Numbered from the stretch's first letter, positions 26,923 through 35,761 are shown. The stretch: DNA of 64,000 nucleotides from Hyphomicrobiaceae bacterium (GCA_021730785.1 JAKFWF010000062.1:124001-188000), one strand, 5' to 3'. Made by a program: numbers and translations. Notes: generated by a model from the letters alone, not told the origin.

Positions 26923-27724
26923 TCATCCCTGAAACCGAGCGCCCATCTGCTCCATCAGGCGGCGGTGGGTTGGGAAGCTGGTGTCGATCACGCTGGCGTC
27001 ATCCACGGTGACGGGGCGGTCGCTGGCGAGGCCGAGGGTCAGGAATGCCATCGCCGCGCACCGACGTCGCGCCAATGACGGTGAGCGCCTCACCCTCCAC
27101 CGCGTGCGCGATGCCATTGGCGGCAAGCCCGACGGCAGAGGCAGCCAGCCGGTCGCTGCCCTTGGATTTCAGTTCGGCCAGACCCTCCATGCGCGTCTCG
27201 CCATCGGCGAAGGCTGCGATCACCGCCAGGATCGGATAGTCGTCGATCATGCTGGCCGCCCGCTCGGGCGGCACGCGAACGCCCTTCAGGCGGCCGTGGC
27301 GCACGCGGATGTCGGCGACGGGCTCGCCACCTTGCTTCCGCTCGTTGAGGAAGGCGATGTCGGCGCCCATCGCTTGCAGCGTGACGTAGAGGCCGGTGCG
27401 GGTCGGATTGACCAGCACGCCCTCGGCCGTGACTTCGGAGCCCGGCACCAGGACGGCGGCTGCCACGATGAAGGCGGCCGAACTCGGGTCCGCCGGCACG
27501 GTCACGGCGCGACCGTTGAGTTCTGCATGGCCGGTGACGGTAATGTGGGCTGCGCCATCGCGCATCACGCTGGTCACGGTGGCGCCGAAGTGGCGCAGCA
27601 TGCGCTCGGTGTGGTCGCCCGTCGCCACGGGCTCGACGACCGTGGTCTCGCCCGGCACGCGGACGCGGCCCTGCAGCGCACGTGAGCGGCTGGCGGTCAG
27701 CGATTTTGCGGCGGCGCGCGACAT
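26923..27724 (-). pseudogene. aroA: aroA (EPSP synthase) with large internal deletion and C-terminal frameshift
   Basis: Recognisable pieces of 3-phosphoshikimate 1-carboxyvinyltransferase. The start (ATG 27724, MSRAAAKSLTASRSRALQ) reads to RVRVPG and then jumps directly to ETTVVEPVATGDHTERML, so about 140 residues normally between these blocks, including the phosphate/shikimate-binding KS.HR and SAQ.KSA segments, are missing in frame. The middle part is intact (SMIDDYPILAVIAAFADGET, KGSDRL). After VIGATSVRGDG a second deletion removes the GGGxVxTHLDHRI block and shifts frame; the C-terminal AMAFLTLGLASDRPVTVDD continues in another frame to 26923. About 800 nt against a usual 1.33 kb. It cannot encode an active enzyme. 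Confidence 0.85.
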
Positions 27725-27892
27725 GGCGGTGCCCTTGCTGGGCGGATGCCATCGCAGGGTGATGCATGTGCGGTCCATCAAAGCTGGTCGTGTGCACCTG
27801 TCGACGCCGCGGCTTTGTTTTTGACAAGCCGGGCCGCCCGTGGCAGACCCCGTCGCAACCAACGACATCCGCATCAGTTGTGAAGGATCGCC

Positions 27893-28285
27893 ATGGCGAC
27901 GACGAAAGCAGCGCGTGGGACGAAGCGTACCTGCCAGAACCAGGAATGCGGCGCCCGCTTCTATGATTTGCACCGCGAGCCGATCACCTGCCCGATGTGC
28001 GAGACGGTCTACACGATCGCCCATCAGGTGCTGAGCCCGGCAGCGGCAGCTGCCGCGGCGGCGGCCGAGGAGAAGGCTGCCCGCAAGGCCAAGAAGGCCG
28101 CCGACGATGCCGCCAATGAAGTGGTGGCGGGCGAGGGTGAAGAGGCGCTGGCCGACATTGAAGTGGCCGAGGAACCGATCGCTGCCGAGGGAGACGAAAC
28201 CTTCCTCGAGGAAGAGGAAGAGCAGGGTGGCGACGTGTCGGGCATCATCGGCGGCCCGGTTGCCGAGGGTGGCGAGGAAGTGTGA
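27893..28285 (+). CDS. TIGR02300-family protein
   Basis: 130 aa. N-terminal C14, C19, C33 and C36 (CQNQECGARFYDL, CPMCETVY) suggest a small zinc ribbon. The remainder is an Ala/Lys/Glu-rich segment (about 48-75) and a very acidic tail (FLEEEEEQGG). This domain plus low-complexity acidic tail is diagnostic of the TIGR02300 family, found almost only in alphaproteobacteria and usually next to aroA, as here (divergent). Function unknown. Confidence 0.9.
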   Translation: MATTKAARGTKRTCQNQECGARFYDLHREPITCPMCETVYTIAHQVLSPAAAAAAAAAEEKAARKAKKAADDAANEVVAGEGEEALADIEVAEEPIAAEGDETFLEEEEEQGGDVSGIIGGPVAEGGEEV

Positions 28286-28618
28286 CGCAGCCATGCACCG
28301 GTCGCGGCCAAGCTGATCGGTTCGCTGCCAAGTGCCGCCGAACGGCAAGCATCATCCCGGCATTCATTGCCGGGGCTAGAACCTGCGCAGCTGCAGGCAC
28401 TGACTTGTGGTGCAATGGGGCCATGGCTCAGGCGGTCGCTTGACACTTCGGGGTCGGATTTCGGGATCGGATAGAGTGGCGATTGGATCGCCCGATCCTG
28501 CGCGCGAAAGTCGCGCGCGCCTGAGTACGGCGCATGGCCCCTGCGCGAGGCTGTCGCTGGCGGTTGCCGGAGGGCTCGCGTAGGAAGCCCTGCCGAGCCA
28601 CTCAACCAACAGTCCCCC
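28286..28618. other. intergenic stretch without a supported gene
   Basis: No credible reading frame or RNA gene was seen. The only structure noted is an 8-bp perfect palindrome around AAG (28500-28518, GCGCGCGA arms), without a T-run, so not a convincing terminator. Confidence 0.5.
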
Positions 28619-29407
28619 GTGTCGATCCTCCTGCTGCTGAAACTGACTGTGACGCCGCTGCTGGTCGCCGGCATGAGCCTCGTTGCCCGCCGCTTCGGGC
28701 CGGCGGTCGGCGGCTTGATCATGGGACTGCCGTGGATGACCGGGCCGGTGCTGTTCTTCCTCGCGGTGGAGCACGGCGACGGCTACCTCGTCGAAGCGTC
28801 GCGCGGCGCGTTGCTGGCGGTACCACTGTTCGGCCTGTTCGGTCTCGTCTACACCACGGTCGCCCGCTGGTCCGGCTGGCCGCTGAGCCTCGCGTCGGCC
28901 GCGATCGCATTTGCCATTGCCGGGTGGTTCATCAGTGCCGTGGCCGCGCCGCCGACGATCATTGCCATGGCCGGCATCGCAACCCTGCTCGCGGCCCATG
29001 CGGCGATCCCGCGGCCGGCGGCAAGTGCCGCCCTGCGCCTGCCCTGGTGGGACATCCCGGCCCGCATGGGGGCGACCGCTGCGGTGGTCGGCGCCATCGC
29101 GCTCACCTCGGATGTCCTGGGCCCGACCTTGTCCGGCATTGCCTCCAGCTACCCCGTGATCCTGACCGTGGTCGGCGTGTTCACCCATGCCCAGGGCGGC
29201 CGGCACGCGATCACCGCGCTGGTGCGCAGCCTCATGCTGTCGCTGATCGGGTTCACGGCGTTCTTTTGGCTGGTCGCGGAACTGGCGCCGCTGTGGGGAC
29301 GTGAGCTGGCCTATATCGCGGCCACCATCGGCGGCTTGAGCTACAATTCGAGCCTCCTCATGTTCAATCGCTGGCGCGCCAAGGCGGCGCCATCGACACC
29401 CGCCTGA
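28619..29407 (+). CDS. multi-pass membrane protein of unknown function
   Basis: 262 aa from a GTG at 28619. Seven to eight predicted helices in two similar halves, each with a glycine/proline-rich loop (FGPAVGGLIMGLPWMTGPV near 27-45; SYPVILTVVGVFTHAQGG near 177-194), suggesting an internally duplicated transporter-like fold. No family with known activity is recognised. A glutathione transferase gene follows 51 nt downstream on the same strand. Confidence 0.72.
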   Translation: MSILLLLKLTVTPLLVAGMSLVARRFGPAVGGLIMGLPWMTGPVLFFLAVEHGDGYLVEASRGALLAVPLFGLFGLVYTTVARWSGWPLSLASAAIAFAIAGWFISAVAAPPTIIAMAGIATLLAAHAAIPRPAASAALRLPWWDIPARMGATAAVVGAIALTSDVLGPTLSGIASSYPVILTVVGVFTHAQGGRHAITALVRSLMLSLIGFTAFFWLVAELAPLWGRELAYIAATIGGLSYNSSLLMFNRWRAKAAPSTPA

Positions 29408-29458
29408 CGCCCATCGTAGGCTCGGCCCCCGTATCGACGCCAATCGCTGGAGGCACCT

Positions 29459-30085
29459 GTGGCAGAGCTGGAACTGATCGGCGCGCCGTTCTCGAACTAC
29501 GTGCGGGCGCTGCGCATGTTGTGCGAGGAAAAGGGCGTCGCCTACAAGCTGACCCCGGTGCGCCCGCATACCCCCGAGGTCACCGCGATCCATCCGGCCG
29601 GGCAAATCCCCTGCCTGCGGCATGGCGACGTTGCTGTGTTCGAGAGCCAGGCGATCGCGACCTACATCGACAAGGCGTTTGCGGGTGCGAAATTCATCCC
29701 CGAGGACGCGGAGGGGGCCGCCTACACAACGCAGTGGATTTCCTATGGCAACGTCAAGGTCGACCGCTGGATCATGCGCGAGTTCGTGGTGCCGACAGCC
29801 TTCGCCGACAAGGTGAAGGGGCCTGACATGGTCCGGATCAACGGGGCGATCCCTGAGATCGAGAAATGCCTGTCGACACTGCAAACCGCGGTCGCCAAGG
29901 GCGGCTATTTGGCTGGCAGCGCGCTGACCTTCGCCGACATGAACATCGTACCAATGCTCGCAACCTTCGGCCAGTTCCCACAAGGCACTGCGACCCTGGC
30001 CAAGTATCCGGGCCTCGGTGCCTACATGGCCAAGCTGACCGCCAGGCCCTCCTATGTGAACACCGCGCCACCGCCGCGGGCGTGA
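29459..30085 (+). CDS. glutathione S-transferase family protein
   Basis: 208 aa from GTG 29459, preceded by GGAGG 5 nt upstream. Thioredoxin-like N-terminal domain (1-80) with LIGAPFSNYVRALRMLCEEKG, the conserved cis-Pro of GQIPCLRHGD and the ESQAIATYID glutathione-contact segment; C-terminal all-helical domain with ALTFADMNIVPML. The Ser of APFSNYV is the likely glutathione-activating residue. Probably detoxification of electrophiles or peroxides; substrate unknown. Confidence 0.9.
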   Translation: MAELELIGAPFSNYVRALRMLCEEKGVAYKLTPVRPHTPEVTAIHPAGQIPCLRHGDVAVFESQAIATYIDKAFAGAKFIPEDAEGAAYTTQWISYGNVKVDRWIMREFVVPTAFADKVKGPDMVRINGAIPEIEKCLSTLQTAVAKGGYLAGSALTFADMNIVPMLATFGQFPQGTATLAKYPGLGAYMAKLTARPSYVNTAPPPRA

Positions 30086-30090
30086 TGCAC

Positions 30091-30657
30091 CTACCGCCCC
30101 GCCACCCTCAGTGCCAGATACGCGTTGATCATCTTCAGCATTTCGGTTTTCACCGTGGCCGAGCGGTTGACGTACGCGACGACGGGCCAGGCGAGGTAGC
30201 CGTTGACCCCCGTGACGTTGGCCATGCCCGGCGTCGCATCGATGGCCACGCCGTCCTTGATGACGACGCGCGGCGCAAAGGTCGCGGCAATTGGAACCAG
30301 CTGTTGGCTGGTCGTAATCTCGCAAGCAACCGGCTGGGGCGGCGCCTCGAACGTGATATTGGCCGCGGTCAAGGCCCGCGTCACGAGCGCGCGGGTGATC
30401 TTGATCGACACGGTGCAGCGCGCGTCCTGCAGCAGCTCGCGGGTCAGGCGGCGCAAATCGTCGCGCTCCTGGTCGGTGAGCCAGGCCGGGTACTCGCAAA
30501 CGATGTCGGCGCCCCGGCCCCGTGCCAGCTCGGTGAAACAATCGCGGCCTGTCGCAGACGGAGCCGCCCCTGCAGCTCCGGCAATCATCAGCAGCGTGGC
30601 ACCGGTGAGGGCGAGTGCAACGGCCAGGCCCACTCCAGAACGCACACGCGCAGCCAT
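30091..30657 (-). CDS. exported protein of unknown function
   Basis: 188 aa from the ATG at 30657, chosen over 30678 because GGAGTG lies just upstream. A clear signal peptide (GVGLAVALALTGATLLMIAGAAGAAP) is followed by a mature domain of about 155 aa with four Cys (DCFTEL, IVCEYP, ARCTVS, VACEIT), likely two disulfide bonds. No recognised family. Probably periplasmic. Converges on the glutathione transferase gene with 5 nt between stops. Confidence 0.7.
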   Translation of the reverse strand: MAARVRSGVGLAVALALTGATLLMIAGAAGAAPSATGRDCFTELARGRGADIVCEYPAWLTDQERDDLRRLTRELLQDARCTVSIKITRALVTRALTAANITFEAPPQPVACEITTSQQLVPIAATFAPRVVIKDGVAIDATPGMANVTGVNGYLAWPVVAYVNRSATVKTEMLKMINAYLALRVAGR

Positions 30658-30760
30658 GACAGCACTCCGCAATCGCATTTGTGAACTGCCGACAGGCGGT
30701 CAGGCCGACAAAAAGCCCTGGAACTGCGGATTTTTCAGGGAGATTTGATGGCCCAATGTG

Positions 30761-30788
30761 CTTGAAGGTTGCAAAGCCTTGGTATAGC
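30761..30788 (+). promoter_or_regulatory. candidate housekeeping promoter of the cox IV-pnt operon
   Basis: CTTGAA (30761-30766), 16-nt spacer, TATAGC (30783-30788), about 40 nt before the first start. It resembles the alphaproteobacterial sigma-70 pattern CTTGAC-N17-CTATAT. Motif-based only. Confidence 0.35.
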
Positions 30789-30825
30789 TAGCGAACAACT
30801 CCGATTTTCCAGCATGAGGACGACC

Positions 30826-30969
30826 ATGAGCAGCGATATGACCGGCGGTCACCCGGACATGGACTATGCGGAGCACAACCGCACGTTCAACGGCTTCATC
30901 CTCGGCACCAAGATTCTGAGCGGAATTGTCATTCTGCTGCTGATCGGAATGCTCGTTTTCCTCGTTTGA
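30826..30969 (+). CDS. aa3-type cytochrome c oxidase subunit IV (small)
   Basis: 47 aa from the ATG at 30826 with GAGGA 7 nt upstream. MDYAEHNRTFNGFILGTKI followed by a single transmembrane helix (ILSGIVILLLIGMLVFLV) is the signature of the bacterial aa3-type COX subunit IV family, best known from Paracoccus and Rhodobacter oxidases. It is a minor single-helix subunit. The gene is commonly placed just before pntAA in alphaproteobacteria, as here, rather than with the ctaCDE genes. Confidence 0.85.
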   Translation: MSSDMTGGHPDMDYAEHNRTFNGFILGTKILSGIVILLLIGMLVFLV

Positions 30970-31077
30970 GCTTCGGACCATCGGCAAAGTCTGCCGCGTC
31001 CTGCTTCCCTGCCTGCACTGAATCTCCCGCCTCCGGACGGCCCTCCCTCGGCCGTTGCGCCACTTGGATTGCACACC

Positions 31078-32220
31078 ATGGTCACCATCGCCGTCACCTC
31101 CGAAGGCGCGGGCGAAACTCGCGTCGCGGCAACGCCGGATACCGTCAAGAAACTCATCGCCGCCGGCTGCGCGGTCAAGGTGCAGGCGGGGGCCGGCGCC
31201 CACTCGCGGTTCGCCGACGCCCAGTATCAAGCGGCCGGCGCGACGATTGCGGCAACCGCGGCGGAGGCGATTGCCGACGCCGACATTTTGCTCAAAGTGC
31301 GCCGCCCGTCTGCGACCGAAGTGCGCGGTTTGAAGGCCGGCGCCCTGGTCGCTGCCATCCTCGCCCCCTACGACGACCGCGCCGACCTAGACGGCCTCGC
31401 CGGCACGGGTGCATCTCTGTTCGCCATGGAATTCATGCCGCGCATCACGCGGGCCCAGTCGATGGACGTGCTGTCGAGCCAGGCCAACCTCGCCGGCTAC
31501 AAGGCGGTGGTGGATGCCGCCTCGATGTTCGAGCAGGCGGTGCCGATGATGATGACGGCGGCCGGCACCGTGCCCGCCGCCAAGATGTTCATCATGGGCG
31601 TCGGCGTCGCCGGTCTCCAGGCGATTGCGACGGCGCGACGGCTTGGAGCCATCGTCAGCGCGACCGACGTGCGCCCGGCGACCAAGGAGCAGGTGGCATC
31701 CCTCGGCGCCAAGTTCATTGCCGTCGAGGACGACGAATTCAAGCAGGCGCAGACGGCGGCCGGCTACGCCAAGCCCATGAGCGCCGAGTATCAGAAGAAG
31801 CAGGCGGAACTGGTCACAGCCCATCTCAAGATCCAGGATGTGGTGATCACCACCGCGCTGATCCCGGGCCGGCCGGCGCCCAAGCTGATCACCCGCGCCA
31901 TGGTCGACGGCATGAAGCCCGGCGCCGTGATCATGGATCTGGCCGCCGAACGCGGCGGCAACTGCGAGCTGACCGAACCCGGCAAAATCGTCGATCACAA
32001 CGGCGTGCGTATCTCCGGCCCGCTGAACCTTGCCGGCACGGTCCCCGTGAACGCGTCGAGCCTCTACGCCCGTAACCTGCTGACCTTCCTCGAGACCATG
32101 ATCGACAAGAAGGACAAGGTCTTGAAAATCAACTGGGACGACGAATTGATCAAAGGCACGCTCGTCGCCAAGGACGGCAAAATCGTCCACCCGAACCTGA
32201 TGGCAAAGGAAGGTATGTGA
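31078..32220 (+). CDS. pntAA: NAD(P) transhydrogenase subunit alpha part 1
   Basis: 380 aa from the ATG at 31078 (a TTG at 31069 is also in frame). This is the soluble NAD(H)-binding dI component: AlaDH/PNT N-domain ([20 protein letters not shown]), and the Rossmann domain with [29 protein letters not shown] motif split around 175-203. It works with PntAB and PntB in proton-motive-force-driven hydride transfer from NADH to NADP+. The order part 1, part 2, beta is the three-subunit alphaproteobacterial form. Confidence 0.95.
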   Translation: MVTIAVTSEGAGETRVAATPDTVKKLIAAGCAVKVQAGAGAHSRFADAQYQAAGATIAATAAEAIADADILLKVRRPSATEVRGLKAGALVAAILAPYDDRADLDGLAGTGASLFAMEFMPRITRAQSMDVLSSQANLAGYKAVVDAASMFEQAVPMMMTAAGTVPAAKMFIMGVGVAGLQAIATARRLGAIVSATDVRPATKEQVASLGAKFIAVEDDEFKQAQTAAGYAKPMSAEYQKKQAELVTAHLKIQDVVITTALIPGRPAPKLITRAMVDGMKPGAVIMDLAAERGGNCELTEPGKIVDHNGVRISGPLNLAGTVPVNASSLYARNLLTFLETMIDKKDKVLKINWDDELIKGTLVAKDGKIVHPNLMAKEGM

Positions 32221-32603
32221 TGACCATGCTGAGCAAATCCTCCCTCGCCCTCGCAGCACTCACCGCGTCCGCCACTATCGCCCACGCCTCGGGCGGCGGT
32301 GATGTTTCGCCGGCGATCTACCAGCTGATGGTGTTCGTGATCGCGATCTTCGTCGGCTACTTCGTGGTGTGGGGTGTGACGCCAGCACTCCACACGCCGC
32401 TGATGGCCGTCACCAACGCGATCAGTAGCGTGATCGTGGTCGGCGCGCTGCTGGCCGGCGGCGTCGCGCTGATCGATACCGGTTCAGGCATCGCCAAGTT
32501 CTTCGGCTTCCTCGCCCTCATCATGGCGTCCGTGAACATCTTCGGTGGCTTCCTCGTCACCCAGCGCATGCTCGCGATGTACAAGAAGAAAGAGAAAAAG
32601 TGA
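32220..32603 (+). CDS. pntAB: NAD(P) transhydrogenase subunit alpha part 2
   Basis: 127 aa from the ATG at 32220, overlapping the pntAA stop by 1 nt. An N-terminal hydrophobic stretch is followed by a three-helix PntA transmembrane module ([20 protein letters not shown], then [15 protein letters not shown], then [17 protein letters not shown]). It contributes half of the dII proton channel and ends in a Lys-rich cytoplasmic tail. Confidence 0.93.
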   Translation: MTMLSKSSLALAALTASATIAHASGGGDVSPAIYQLMVFVIAIFVGYFVVWGVTPALHTPLMAVTNAISSVIVVGALLAGGVALIDTGSGIAKFFGFLALIMASVNIFGGFLVTQRMLAMYKKKEKK

Positions 32604-32610
32604 GCTAAGG

Positions 32611-32705
32611 GCGAATAGGGAGTAGCGAATAGCGAATAGTAATTCGCCTGAAATCCGCACCTCCATTCTCCGCACTTTATTCTCTACTCCCTACTCCCTA
32701 TTCGC
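32611..32705. repeat. empty inverted heptad-repeat element between pntAB and pntB
   Basis: GCGAATAGGGAGTAG (32611-32625) is perfectly complementary to 32691-32705, a 15-bp inverted repeat enclosing 65 nt with no reading frame. The arms continue in heptad register (AGCGAAT copies after the left arm, CTACTCC copies before the right). Same motif family as the element carrying the S23 gene in nuoK-nuoL and the accC-accB element. It sits in the spacer of an otherwise compact operon. Confidence 0.75.
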
Positions 32706-32721
32706 TACGGAACCACCTCCC

Positions 32722-34125
32722 ATGTCCGCCAACCTGACCGCCATCCTCTACCTCGTCTCGGGCGTGCTGTTCATCATGGCGCTGCAGGGGCTGTCGAGCC
32801 CGGCGTCGTCGCGCATGGGCAACATCTACGGCATGGTCGGCATGACCATCGCCATCCTGACCACGCTCGCCAACCTCACGGGCGGTGACAGCGCGTTGAC
32901 CTGGGTGCTGATCCTGGGCGGCCTCGGCATCGGTGCTGCGATCGGCGCCTACACCGCCCGCATGATCCCGATGACCATGATGCCGGAACTGGTTGCAGCC
33001 TTCCACTCGCTGGTCGGCTTGGCCGCCGTGTTCGTCGCGGCAGCCGCGCTGTATGCGCCCGAAGCGTTCGGCATCGGCAAGCCCGGCACGATTGCAGCGG
33101 CAAGTCTCGCTGAAATGTCGATTGGGGCTGCGATCGGCGCCATCACCTTCACCGGCTCGGTCATCGCCTTCGCCAAGCTCTCCGGCCGCATGCCGGGCAA
33201 GCCCATCCTCCTGCCCATGCGGCACGCGATCAACCTCGGCCTCGGCGCCGCCTTGATCCTGCTGATCTACCTGTTCTGCCAGACCGAATCCTCGCTCCTG
33301 TTCTGGCTCATCGTGATCGCGGCCCTGGCCTTCGGCGGCCTGCTCATCATCCCGATCGGCGGCGCCGACATGCCCGTGGTCGTCTCGATGTTGAACTCCT
33401 ACTCGGGTTGGGCGGCAGCCGGCATCGGCTTCACGCTCGGCAATATCGCGCTCATCATCACGGGTGCGCTGGTCGGCTCGTCGGGCGCGATCCTGTCGTA
33501 CATCATGTGCAAAGGCATGAATCGGTCGTTCGTCTCGGTGATCGCGGGCGGATTCGGCGGCGAGGTGGCGGCTGCCGCCGGCGCGACCGAGCAGCGCCCG
33601 GTCAAGCTCGGCTCGGCCGAGGACGCGTCCTACCTGATGAAGAACGCGCAGAAGGTGATCATCGTGCCCGGCTACGGCATGGCGGTCGCCCAGGCCCAGC
33701 ACGCGCTGCGCGAGATGGCCGATACGCTGAAGAAGGCCGGCGTCGAAGTGAAGTATGCGATCCACCCCGTGGCGGGGCGCATGCCGGGCCACATGAACGT
33801 GCTGCTGGCCGAAGCCAGCGTGCCGTACGACGAGGTATTCGAGCTGGAGGACATCAATAGCGAGTTCTCTCAGGCCGACATCGCCTTCGTGATCGGCGCC
33901 AACGACGTGACGAACCCTGCCGCCGAGGAGGACAAGACCTCGCCGATCTACGGCATGCCCGTCCTGCAGGTGTGGAAGGCCGGCACCGTGATGTTCAACA
34001 AGCGGTCGCTCGCCTCGGGCTACGCCGGCGTCGACAATCCGTTGTTCTACAAGGACAACACCATGATGCTGCTGGGCGACGCCAAGAAGATGACCGAAAC
34101 CATCGTCAAGGCACTCGCGCATTGA
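32722..34125 (+). CDS. pntB: NAD(P) transhydrogenase subunit beta
   Basis: 467 aa, the usual length. Residues 1-260 carry the multi-helix proton-translocating dII part (opening LTAILYLVSGVLFIMALQGL); residues about 285-467 are the NADP(H)-binding dIII domain with VIIVPGYGMAVAQAQHA and GRMPGHMNVLLAEA, the KRS-like NKRSLASGYAG loop and D-N-P. Together with PntAA/PntAB it supplies NADPH at the expense of the proton gradient. Confidence 0.95.
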   Translation: MSANLTAILYLVSGVLFIMALQGLSSPASSRMGNIYGMVGMTIAILTTLANLTGGDSALTWVLILGGLGIGAAIGAYTARMIPMTMMPELVAAFHSLVGLAAVFVAAAALYAPEAFGIGKPGTIAAASLAEMSIGAAIGAITFTGSVIAFAKLSGRMPGKPILLPMRHAINLGLGAALILLIYLFCQTESSLLFWLIVIAALAFGGLLIIPIGGADMPVVVSMLNSYSGWAAAGIGFTLGNIALIITGALVGSSGAILSYIMCKGMNRSFVSVIAGGFGGEVAAAAGATEQRPVKLGSAEDASYLMKNAQKVIIVPGYGMAVAQAQHALREMADTLKKAGVEVKYAIHPVAGRMPGHMNVLLAEASVPYDEVFELEDINSEFSQADIAFVIGANDVTNPAAEEDKTSPIYGMPVLQVWKAGTVMFNKRSLASGYAGVDNPLFYKDNTMMLLGDAKKMTETIVKALAH

Positions 34126-34146
34126 GGGGGTTAGAAAGCTGTTCGT

Positions 34147-34656
34147 TTGCCGACCTACACCATCCGCCCCTTCGAACCTCGCGACCGCGAGGCCGTGATC
34201 GATCTCAAGTGGGAGATGTCGAGGTTCCACGAACACCTCCCGCCGTCCGGCACGCCGATCGATCGCGACTACGATCACTCGCGTGACGCTGCCCGTGCCG
34301 CCATCACCCGCGATCTGAGCTACATCGAGACCAAAGGTGGTGCGCTGCTGGTCGCCGAAGTGGACGGCCGGCTCGTCGGCTACTTGAGCTGGTACATCGA
34401 CGACCGTGCCGGCAGCGCGACGATTTTTCCCGAGCGCCGCCCCCTCGCCTATGTGGCAGGCGTCTGCGTCACCGCGTCCCATCGCAGCCGCGGCATCGGC
34501 ACGGCGCTGCTCGCCCACGCCGAGGCCCAAGCGCGCGAACGCGGCATCGCCCGCCTCGGCATCGGCGTCAGAACCAGCAATGGCGGTGCCGTGCGGCTCT
34601 ATGAGGAGTTCGGTTTCTGTGGCATCGAGCTGCGGATGTTCAAGGCCCTCGACTGA
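34147..34656 (+). CDS. GNAT-family N-acetyltransferase
   Basis: 169 aa from a TTG at 34147 (no nearby ATG keeps the fold complete). GNAT motif A, VAGVCVTASHRSRGIGTALLAHAE (about 99-122, split by the Q/RxxGxG/A acetyl-CoA loop RSRGIG), and motif B RLGIGVRTSNGGAVRLYEEFGF. It transfers acetyl from acetyl-CoA to an amine; acceptor unknown. It lies 21 nt after pntB with a second GNAT gene 27 nt downstream. Confidence 0.83.
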   Translation: MPTYTIRPFEPRDREAVIDLKWEMSRFHEHLPPSGTPIDRDYDHSRDAARAAITRDLSYIETKGGALLVAEVDGRLVGYLSWYIDDRAGSATIFPERRPLAYVAGVCVTASHRSRGIGTALLAHAEAQARERGIARLGIGVRTSNGGAVRLYEEFGFCGIELRMFKALD

Positions 34657-34683
34657 GGCTGCCCTTTACGGCACAAGCCGTCC

Positions 34684-35169
34684 ATGCCCACCGTCACCAT
34701 TCGCAAGACGACCGACGCCGACCGTCCGGTTCTTCTGCGGTTCATCCTCGATCTGAACACCCTCGAAGCCGCTTTCGAACAGGATCGGCGGATCGACGAT
34801 GCGTTTGCTGCGACCACGCTCGACTGGTCGCTGGCCAAGGTGCGCGATGGCGGCGGCGTTGCCTTGATCGCCGTCGATTCTGCCGAGGGCGCCGTCGGCT
34901 GGGTGGCGGCCCACAGCGAGCCGTACCCGACCTATGTCCGCAGCGAGACGGCGGCCTTCGGCTACGTCGCCGAGCTTTATGTCGTGCCAACCTGGCGCGG
35001 GCGCGGCGTCGGGCGCGCACTGATCGGCGCCGTGGGCGCCCATTTCCGCGACCAGGGGCATAAGCACATCATGATCGGCGCGCTCGCCGGCAACGGCGAC
35101 GCACGGACCGCCTACAAAGCGCTGGGGTTTCGCCCCTATGCCGTGGAGTACGTGATGGAGTTGGGATGA
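34684..35169 (+). CDS. GNAT-family N-acetyltransferase
   Basis: 161 aa. GNAT acetyl-CoA loop in LYVVPTWRGRGVGRALIGAV (about 98-117), followed by GALAGNGDARTAYKALGFRPY. Similar size and arrangement to the gene just upstream but only distantly related in sequence, so probably not a recent duplication. Acceptor substrate unknown. Confidence 0.85.
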   Translation: MPTVTIRKTTDADRPVLLRFILDLNTLEAAFEQDRRIDDAFAATTLDWSLAKVRDGGGVALIAVDSAEGAVGWVAAHSEPYPTYVRSETAAFGYVAELYVVPTWRGRGVGRALIGAVGAHFRDQGHKHIMIGALAGNGDARTAYKALGFRPYAVEYVMELG

Positions 35170-35361
35170 CTGCCACATATCCATTGCAGTTGCTTCGCCG
35201 GTGCCTGCATCTGGACCGTCCTCGGCGCCACTCGATTCAGCAAATGCCTAACGAAGCGTCACCCTAAAACTCATTCATCCTGTTGCTCCGGCGCGCTTGT
35301 CAGTCCTGCGCATTCATGTCACCATTTCCCCAGGTTCAAACAACTGGAAGGAGGTGATCTG

Positions 35362-35442
35362 ATGTCGAGTGAGATGAAGATGACGCCGGTACGGCTCAGG
35401 TTCATTCGGGCGACGCTGGAGCAATCTCCGCAGTCTGCATGA
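35362..35442 (+). CDS. possible 26-aa small protein with a perfect Shine-Dalgarno
   Basis: ATG at 35362, TGA at 35440-35442, encoding a basic peptide beginning MSSEMKMTPVRLRFIRATLE. It is preceded 2 nt by AAGGAGGTGATC (35348-35359), complementary to the full anti-Shine-Dalgarno end of 16S rRNA, and followed by a strong intrinsic terminator at 35499. The combination suggests a short independent transcript, either a small mRNA or an sRNA with a ribosome-binding mimic. No family recognised. The 35170-35361 stretch before it holds nothing else I can support. Confidence 0.45.
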   Translation: MSSEMKMTPVRLRFIRATLEQSPQSA

Positions 35443-35498
35443 TGGACGATAGATGAGCCAGGCGCAGCCAAGTCGCGCTGCCGGCCGCTGATCTCACG

Positions 35499-35527
35499 AA
35501 GGGCGATCCGAAAGGGTCGCCCTTTTC
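35499..35527 (+). terminator. intrinsic terminator with GAAA loop
   Basis: AAGGGCGATCC (35499-35509), GAAA loop, GGGTCGCCCTT (35514-35524) pair over 11 bp including one G-U, with TTTT at 35523-35526. A textbook factor-independent terminator for a plus-strand transcript covering the small gene at 35362. Confidence 0.85.
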
Positions 35528-35761
35528 GTATGTGTCTAGCATGGGCGCTGACTTGGAGGTGAAAGTCCTCTCCTGATCAATGTCCAGCGCGAGCAGCAGC
35601 TTTTTGGCCCTCGAGGTACTTCAAGGTCGGTTGATCAACGGCTCGCAACTCGCGCGTCCCCACCAATCCTTAAGCATTTCAGCGCAACCCTGGCCCGCTT
35701 GGATCACCGCCAGGCGTGAAGGCGTCAATCGGTCGTGCCTGGTGCCCTGTGGGAACTGTCG

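Noticed and set aside
28500-28518. Rho-independent terminator after the TIGR02300 gene
   Set aside because: Perfect 8-bp palindrome but no T-run and more than 200 nt from the stop.
28376-30541. 721-codon open frame on the minus strand
   Set aside because: Crosses two plus-strand genes with clear families and an intergenic gap; no domain recognised.
32698-34530. 610-codon open frame antisense to pntB and beyond
   Set aside because: Composition is rich in Arg/His/Asp/Gly repeats typical of the complementary strand of GC-rich genes; pntB is unambiguous.
35297-35325. Sigma-70 promoter for the small gene at 35362
   Set aside because: TTGTCA is present but no acceptable -10 hexamer lies 16-18 nt downstream.
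35348-35359. Fragment of 16S rRNA 3' end
   Set aside because: Only 12 nt match the anti-Shine-Dalgarno complement; it has the position of a ribosome-binding site and no other rRNA sequence flanks it.
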